Assembly (NCBI GenBank): GCA_013360185.1 | Contig: JABWCO010000008.1 | Span: forward strand, 1 to 46,225 | Origin: Bdellovibrio sp. | GTDB lineage: Bacteria; Bdellovibrionota; Bdellovibrionia; Bdellovibrionales; Bdellovibrionaceae | Reading direction: 5' to 3' | Length of the DNA stretch: 46,225 bases | Part shown: piece after piece, positions 42,481 to 46,225 of the stretch | Layout: each line of letters starts with the position of its first letter | Numbering within the stretch: the stretch's first letter is position 1 | The notes under the pieces: generated by a model | What the model saw: only the letters and a program-made list of their open reading frames with translations | Told to the model about the DNA's origin: nothing | Database searches by the model: none | Position numbers and translations under genes: made by a program

Positions 42481-44096
42481 GAATCGCAATTGCCCAAATC
42501 AATCCGACACTAGCAGATTTCGAATTTAACAAAGAAAAAATCCTGAATTTCATTCATCAAGCACAACAGCGCAAGTGCGAGCTTGTGGTGTTTCCAGAAT
42601 GCACGCTGTTCGGCTATCATCCGTTTGATTTATTAGAGCGCTCAACACTTGTGGCGCAGCAAGAAGCGCAACTTAAAGACCTTTTAAAGAAAATCCCTAA
42701 AAATATTGGAGTGATCTTTGGTTTGATCACAAAGAATTCGAAAAAGCTGGGACGCCCTTACTTCAACAGCGCCGTCTTTGTGGCCCAAGGACAAAAGCCA
42801 AAATTCTTTCACAAACAGTTGTTGCCAACGGGTGACGTCTTTGACGAGGCTCGTTTTATTGAGCCGGGTGATGTTGCAAAAAATTATTTTCAATGGAGAG
42901 GTAAAAAATTTTTCCTCACGATCTGCGAAGATATTTGGGCATGGCCTGATAATAAAGGTTTTTCCGCTTACAAGGTGAACCCTTTGGCGAAGGTGAAGAA
43001 AAAGAAGATCGATATGGTGATCAACTTAAGTGCCTCTCCTTATCATTTAGGAAAAATGAAGAAGCGTGAGTATGTCGCGCAAAAAACGGCCGCGTATTTT
43101 AATGCGCCTATTCTTTATGCCAATTTAGTCGGGGCCCAAGACGAGATTATCTTTGATGGTGGAAGTTTTGTTTTAGATAAAAAAGGAAAAAAAATCTTAA
43201 GCTGCCAACAGTTTGAGGAAGATATCAACGTTATCGACACAGAAACTAAAGAGGTTTGGCATAAAACCGCTAAGATTTCTGTGGTTGAAGAATTGCGTCG
43301 TGCTTTAGTTTTGGGGATCAGAGACTTCTGCCATAAGACGGGTCTTAAGAATATTCACTTAGGTTTAAGTGGTGGCATTGATTCGGCTGTTGTGCTTGCG
43401 CTAGCTGTGGATGCACTGGGGCCCGCGTGTGTAAAGGCTGTCGGTTTGCCGGGACCCTTTAATGCTCCTGAAAGCTTAACTCTGGCAAAGCAACTAGCAA
43501 AAAATTTGGGCGTTGAGTTTAAAACAGTCGAAATCACTTCTATGTATGAAGAGGTTGTGGCCTCTTTGGAAAAAGGCCTAGGGCTTTCTGGGTTCGGCTT
43601 AGTTCACGAAAATCTGCAAGCGCGTTTGCGTGGAATTTCTTTGATGGCCTTGTCGAACAAAGACAACAGCTTGTTACTTACCACTGGAAATAAAAGTGAG
43701 TATGCCGCTGGCTACTCTACCTTATACGGTGATATGTGCGGCGGCTTGGCTCCACTAGGTGACTTAACAAAAGAACAAGTTTATGCCCTGGCTCGCCACT
43801 ATAATGCACAAGATGAATTGATTCCAAAGTACATCATTGACCGTCCGCCATCGGCAGAGCTTCGTCCTAATCAAAAGGATCAAGATTCGTTGCCGCCCTA
43901 TGAAGACCTGGATAAGTCTGTGCAATACTTGGTGGAAAATTCAGGGGCTGCAAAAACAGCGACTGACAAATGGCTTTTACCAGTCCTGATGCGCACAGAA
44001 TTTAAACGTTGGCAGGCGCCACCGATTTTAAAAGTGTCGAAACATTCATTTGGTCGGGGAAGACGTTATCCGATAGCACACAAGGCGCGCGCATAA
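42477..44096 (+). CDS. nadE: Glutamine-dependent NAD+ synthetase
   Basis: A 539-residue two-domain enzyme. The N-terminal nitrilase-type amidase has the Glu (VVFPECTLFGYHPFDLL), Lys (HKQLLPTGDVFDEAR) and Cys (LTICEDIWAWP) triad; the C-terminal synthetase has the ATP loop LGLSGGIDSAVVLALAVDALG. It converts deamido-NAD to NAD using ammonia from glutamine, the step after NadD. It is translationally coupled to the DUF2203 gene. Confidence 0.97.
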   Translation: MRIAIAQINPTLADFEFNKEKILNFIHQAQQRKCELVVFPECTLFGYHPFDLLERSTLVAQQEAQLKDLLKKIPKNIGVIFGLITKNSKKLGRPYFNSAVFVAQGQKPKFFHKQLLPTGDVFDEARFIEPGDVAKNYFQWRGKKFFLTICEDIWAWPDNKGFSAYKVNPLAKVKKKKIDMVINLSASPYHLGKMKKREYVAQKTAAYFNAPILYANLVGAQDEIIFDGGSFVLDKKGKKILSCQQFEEDINVIDTETKEVWHKTAKISVVEELRRALVLGIRDFCHKTGLKNIHLGLSGGIDSAVVLALAVDALGPACVKAVGLPGPFNAPESLTLAKQLAKNLGVEFKTVEITSMYEEVVASLEKGLGLSGFGLVHENLQARLRGISLMALSNKDNSLLLTTGNKSEYAAGYSTLYGDMCGGLAPLGDLTKEQVYALARHYNAQDELIPKYIIDRPPSAELRPNQKDQDSLPPYEDLDKSVQYLVENSGAAKTATDKWLLPVLMRTEFKRWQAPPILKVSKHSFGRGRRYPIAHKARA

Positions 44097-44122
44097 AAAA
44101 GGCGCATTAAATGCGCCACTTT
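44094..44122 (-). terminator. Terminator of the DnaQ-like gene
   Basis: On the minus strand GGCGCAT-TTA-ATGCGCC is followed by TTTTTT. It overlaps the last bases of nadE on the other strand. Confidence 0.85.
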
Positions 44123-44148
44123 CTAAGTTGAATAGATCACTTGGTTTT

Positions 44149-44766
44149 CTAAAGTGCGCCGAAGAAATCCATTTGTTTTGGCTGACGGACAATTTGTGGG
44201 AAACGTACTTCAGGCTTACCTGTAAGTGCCACAAGATTTGTAACCTGAGGTGGCTGACCGCCAATAGAAATTCTTTTCACCATTTGAAAAAACAAATGTC
44301 CACAATAGGAAGCATCTTCTTCTGCTCTGTGGAAATCCGTTGTCGGTATTTTCAAGTGCTGAACTAATGTTCCTAGTTTGTAGTTCGGTAAACCGGGGAA
44401 TACTTTGCGCGCAATCGGCAGAGTATCGAGGATCAAGCCTTTGGGTGCAGCCACTTCATATTTTTTAATATCAGCAGTTAAGAACTGAGTGTCGAAAGGG
44501 GCGTTGTGCGCCACCAAAATGTCGTCGCCACAGAACTCTGCAAACGAAGGTAAAACGCTTTCAACTAAAGGTTTACCCTTAACCATCTCATCGGAAATAC
44601 CGTTCACCGCAGAAGCCCCGGGAGGAATCGGGCGGCGAGGGTCAATCAAGGTTGCGAAGATCGCCTCTGGTTGGCCGTTAATAAAACGAACGGCCCCAAT
44701 CTCTACGATTTGGTCAACGCCAGGAACTGTACCGGTGGTCTCTAAGTCAAAAGCTATGAATCTCAT
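44149..44766 (-). CDS. DnaQ-type 3'-5' exonuclease
   Basis: The ATG at 44766 gives MRFIAFDLETTG as first residues, exactly where exonuclease I motif starts; the track ORF adds 12 residues. A 205-residue DEDDh exonuclease with FDLETTG, HNAPFDTQFL, and the HRAEEDASYCGHLFF motif III. It looks like a stand-alone epsilon-type proofreading or repair exonuclease. A QMDFFGAL C-terminus resembles a clamp-binding (QxxDLF) peptide, which would tether it to the beta clamp; that is inference. Confidence 0.88.
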   Translation of the reverse strand: MRFIAFDLETTGTVPGVDQIVEIGAVRFINGQPEAIFATLIDPRRPIPPGASAVNGISDEMVKGKPLVESVLPSFAEFCGDDILVAHNAPFDTQFLTADIKKYEVAAPKGLILDTLPIARKVFPGLPNYKLGTLVQHLKIPTTDFHRAEEDASYCGHLFFQMVKRISIGGQPPQVTNLVALTGKPEVRFPQIVRQPKQMDFFGAL

Positions 44767-44829
44767 GAAAACATTGATACAAAATGGGGAGGGGTGTTTC
44801 AACTAAAGACTGCCCTTTTATAGGAGATA

Positions 44830-45147
44830 GTGGGCGTGAAAGCTAAGTCCGGAATATATATCAACTTTTTGCCTGCTCCCGGCGAAGCCATGGTGAGTCA
44901 TAAAGATCACTGTATCTTAGATGTTGCCCTGAGATCGGGCATTCCGATCGATCATACCTGTGGCGGAAACGGGACTTGTGGGACTTGCTTGGTGGAAATC
45001 GTTCAGGGCCTAGAAAATCTAGGTCCGCGCAATGAAGTTGAAGCCGAAATGGCAGAGGATCGTGGCTTTGAAAGTCATGAGCGCTTGGCCTGTCAGTCCG
45101 CGATTGTTGATGGTCTTACAATCCAGTTAAAACAGAAAAAAACTTAA
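44830..45147 (+). CDS. [2Fe-2S] ferredoxin
   Basis: A 105-residue plant-type ferredoxin: CILDVALRSGIPIDHTCGGNGTCGTCLVEI with Cys spacing C-x5-C-x2-C, then a distant cysteine in HERLACQSAI. This is the ligand set for a [2Fe-2S] cluster, an electron carrier. The start could also be the GTG at 44836, which has better spacing from AGGAG. Its stop overlaps the opposite-strand stop at 45144 by palindromic TTAA. The partner reductase is not visible. Confidence 0.9.
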   Translation: MGVKAKSGIYINFLPAPGEAMVSHKDHCILDVALRSGIPIDHTCGGNGTCGTCLVEIVQGLENLGPRNEVEAEMAEDRGFESHERLACQSAIVDGLTIQLKQKKT

Positions 45148-45340
45148 GGAGTCACAAAGAAGGGATTCGTGTAAATCCACGTGATCCATTTTTTTGCATC
45201 GGGCAGTGGCATAAGTGGACTGACGCGAACTTGCACGCGGTAAGTTCCTGGTTGTGTGATGGGAAAGCTTGTTTCTGGATCGTTGATGCGGGCTACGACC
45301 TCTTTGCGAAACAGCAAAGCTCCGCCGGCCCTGTTGTTGT
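45144..45340 (-). pseudogene. C-terminal fragment of a native protein cut by the contig junction
   Basis: The minus-strand frame shows a native-looking C-terminus, AGGALLFRKEVVARINDPE and YRVQVRVSPLMPLPDAKKWITWIYTNPFFV, ending in TAA. The final motif resembles the ends of PHP-domain or CehA-like phosphoesterases, but that is a weak match. Upstream of about 45340 the frame runs into GC-rich foreign-looking sequence, so the gene is broken by a junction. The breakpoint cannot be fixed to a base. Confidence 0.5.
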
Positions 45341-45380
45341 GACGGCGCGGGTGCGCCCGAAGAGGAAAGAGGGTGAGGGA

Positions 45381-45495
45381 AATGATGCGCCGTGAAGCGC
45401 AGGGCATTCCTGGATACGCCGCGCGCTTCGCAGACAAGTTTACGCAGTCTGCGCAAACAATCTGCTGACGCACGGCCGCCTCACGGCGCATCATT
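45381..45495. repeat. 15-base inverted repeat in GC-rich terminal region
   Basis: AATGATGCGCCGTGA at 45381-45395 and TCACGGCGCATCATT at 45481-45495 are perfect reverse complements. They sit with further inverted pieces at 45420-45460 against 45599-45640 (shared CTGCGTAAACTTGT) and a local CAGTTTGCG-TTG-CGCAAACTG hairpin at 45599-45619. The 45360-45700 stretch is a nested palindromic repeat element with no gene I trust. Confidence 0.85.
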
Positions 45496-45890
45496 GGCGG
45501 CGTTTTACTTACGGCATGGGGCCGCGCTTTGCCTCCATGCGCCCACGCGCATGGCGTCAGCCGGCTCCCGGCAGGGGTCCGTAATGACCCCGGCATAGCA
45601 GTTTGCGTTGCGCAAACTGCGTAAACTTGTTTGCGGTGCCCCCATGCAGCCCGAGTGCATGCGCGACGAACGCATGCCTGCAGGCGCCGCACCCCGCTCC
45701 ATCAATCGGCGTCACCGGTTGACGCCCCTCATTGAGCGAGGTTCTAGGAATATAATCCACAGCTGCTGGAATGTCAAGGCGAGAGGCGAGGGCGGGGGCC
45801 GAAAAGGCGGAGCTCGAAGCTCGTTCGCCCTGTTTCCGCCACCGGTTCCATCGATCCTTGGGGTACCCGACGCGAGCAACGGCGATTGCC

Positions 45891-46225
45891 ATGATCGCAT
45901 GGCGTGTGGTCTCTCTGGCCGGCCTGACGCTGGCCCTAGTCGCGGATCCGGTCTCGCAGGCGGAGGCGCAGCAGTCGTCGTCGCGCCGGTCGATGGTGTT
46001 TTTTCTGGCGCAAGGCGGTCCGGACGCCTGCGGCCCGGGCTGCACGGACTGGATTGCTGCGGATGGCGCCTTCGGACCGGATACGCTCGGCCGCCTGACG
46101 GCTTTCCTGCATTCGCTCGATCGGCCCAATCTCCCGATCTTCTTTCATTCTTCGGGTGGATCGCTGCAGGCAGCGGTCGCCGTCGGGTATAAATTGCGCG
46201 GCTGGCGGATCGCGGCCGGCGTGGG
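45891..46225 (+). CDS. Partial secreted ClpP-like protein of alphaproteobacterial style
   Basis: This frame runs off the window end and so is missing from the ORF track. The ATG at 45891 gives MIAWRVVSLAGLTLALVADP, a signal peptide, then VFFLAQGGPDACGPGCTDWIAADG and IFFHSSGGSLQAAVAVGYKLRGWRIAAGVG, which follows the S/G-G pattern of ClpP/crotonase-fold periplasmic proteins common in rhizobia. Codon use is strongly GC-biased, unlike everything before 45.3 kb. The product is incomplete at its C-terminus. Confidence 0.55.
   Translation, partial: MIAWRVVSLAGLTLALVADPVSQAEAQQSSSRRSMVFFLAQGGPDACGPGCTDWIAADGAFGPDTLGRLTAFLHSLDRPNLPIFFHSSGGSLQAAVAVGYKLRGWRIAAGV

Noticed and set aside
45144-46192. ORFs of 180-194 residues in the terminal region (45144-, 45557-, 45608+)
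   Set aside because: They run across the palindromic repeat and in high-GC DNA, where long random frames are common; only the partial frame at 45891 looks coding.
1-46225. tRNA, rRNA or CRISPR arrays
   Set aside because: No T-loop pattern with acceptor pairing, no rRNA segments and no regular direct repeats were seen by eye; a tRNAscan or CRISPR search would settle it.

Overview
The bulk of this window (about 7.0 to 45.3 kb) looks like core chromosome of a Bdellovibrio-like predatory bacterium (Bdellovibrionota). This is inferred from protein style and gene content: a two-domain M16 peptidase, several secreted proteases, PilT, a DnaK-cochaperone cluster, an acyl-CoA carboxylase, a deoxynucleoside-salvage operon, and moderate GC. 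No rRNA, tRNA or CRISPR array was seen, so the taxonomic call is an inference and not a proof.

Region 1 (1-6950) is an accessory island abutting the lon terminator. It holds a ribbon-helix-helix protein, a serine recombinase, an orphan gene, an XRE-type regulator, a lipoprotein, and a notable pair of RHS C-terminal fragments in opposite orientation. Both RHS fragments contain the same 116-bp segment of RHS core, with one mismatch. The copies are inverted and flank about 3.0 kb that carries two different C-terminal tips, each followed by a small membrane protein, plus a truncated integrase and a PD-(D/E)XK-type nuclease-like protein. Recombination between the repeats would swap the two tips in frame.

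Region 2 (7021-15012, all minus strand) is protein quality control and regulation: lon, two DksA/TraR-type genes (one without zinc cysteines), an LpoA-like lipoprotein, a zinc-finger-less DnaJ/CbpA, grpE and hemW. Region 3 (15029-21267) has the M16 protease, a secreted HExxH protein, an unknown conserved protein, tatB-tatC and a small secreted protein. Region 4 (21303-29762) has the three subunits of a biotin-dependent acyl-CoA carboxylase, a subtilase lipoprotein, and purine nucleoside phosphorylase with deoA and deoC, which together recycle nucleosides to sugar phosphate; these would suit a predator feeding on prey DNA and RNA.

Region 5 (29763-36355) has pilT, RNase G, rplU (with a long histone-like lysine/alanine tail), rpmA, obgE, a fused nadD-rsfS gene and rlmH, that is, ribosome assembly, ribosome silencing and NAD synthesis. 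Region 6 (36359-45147) has a secreted protein-glutaminase-like enzyme, a ComF-type phosphoribosyltransferase, lolA, rimO, a TPR protein, a prepilin-like protein, a DUF2203 protein, nadE, a DnaQ-like exonuclease and a ferredoxin.

Region 7 (about 45340-46225) does not fit the rest. Base composition turns abruptly GC-rich, a native minus-strand gene is cut, a dense nested inverted-repeat element appears, and an open reading frame of alphaproteobacterial (rhizobial) style runs off the end. This is most simply an assembly chimera or contamination, with horizontal insertion as the alternative.
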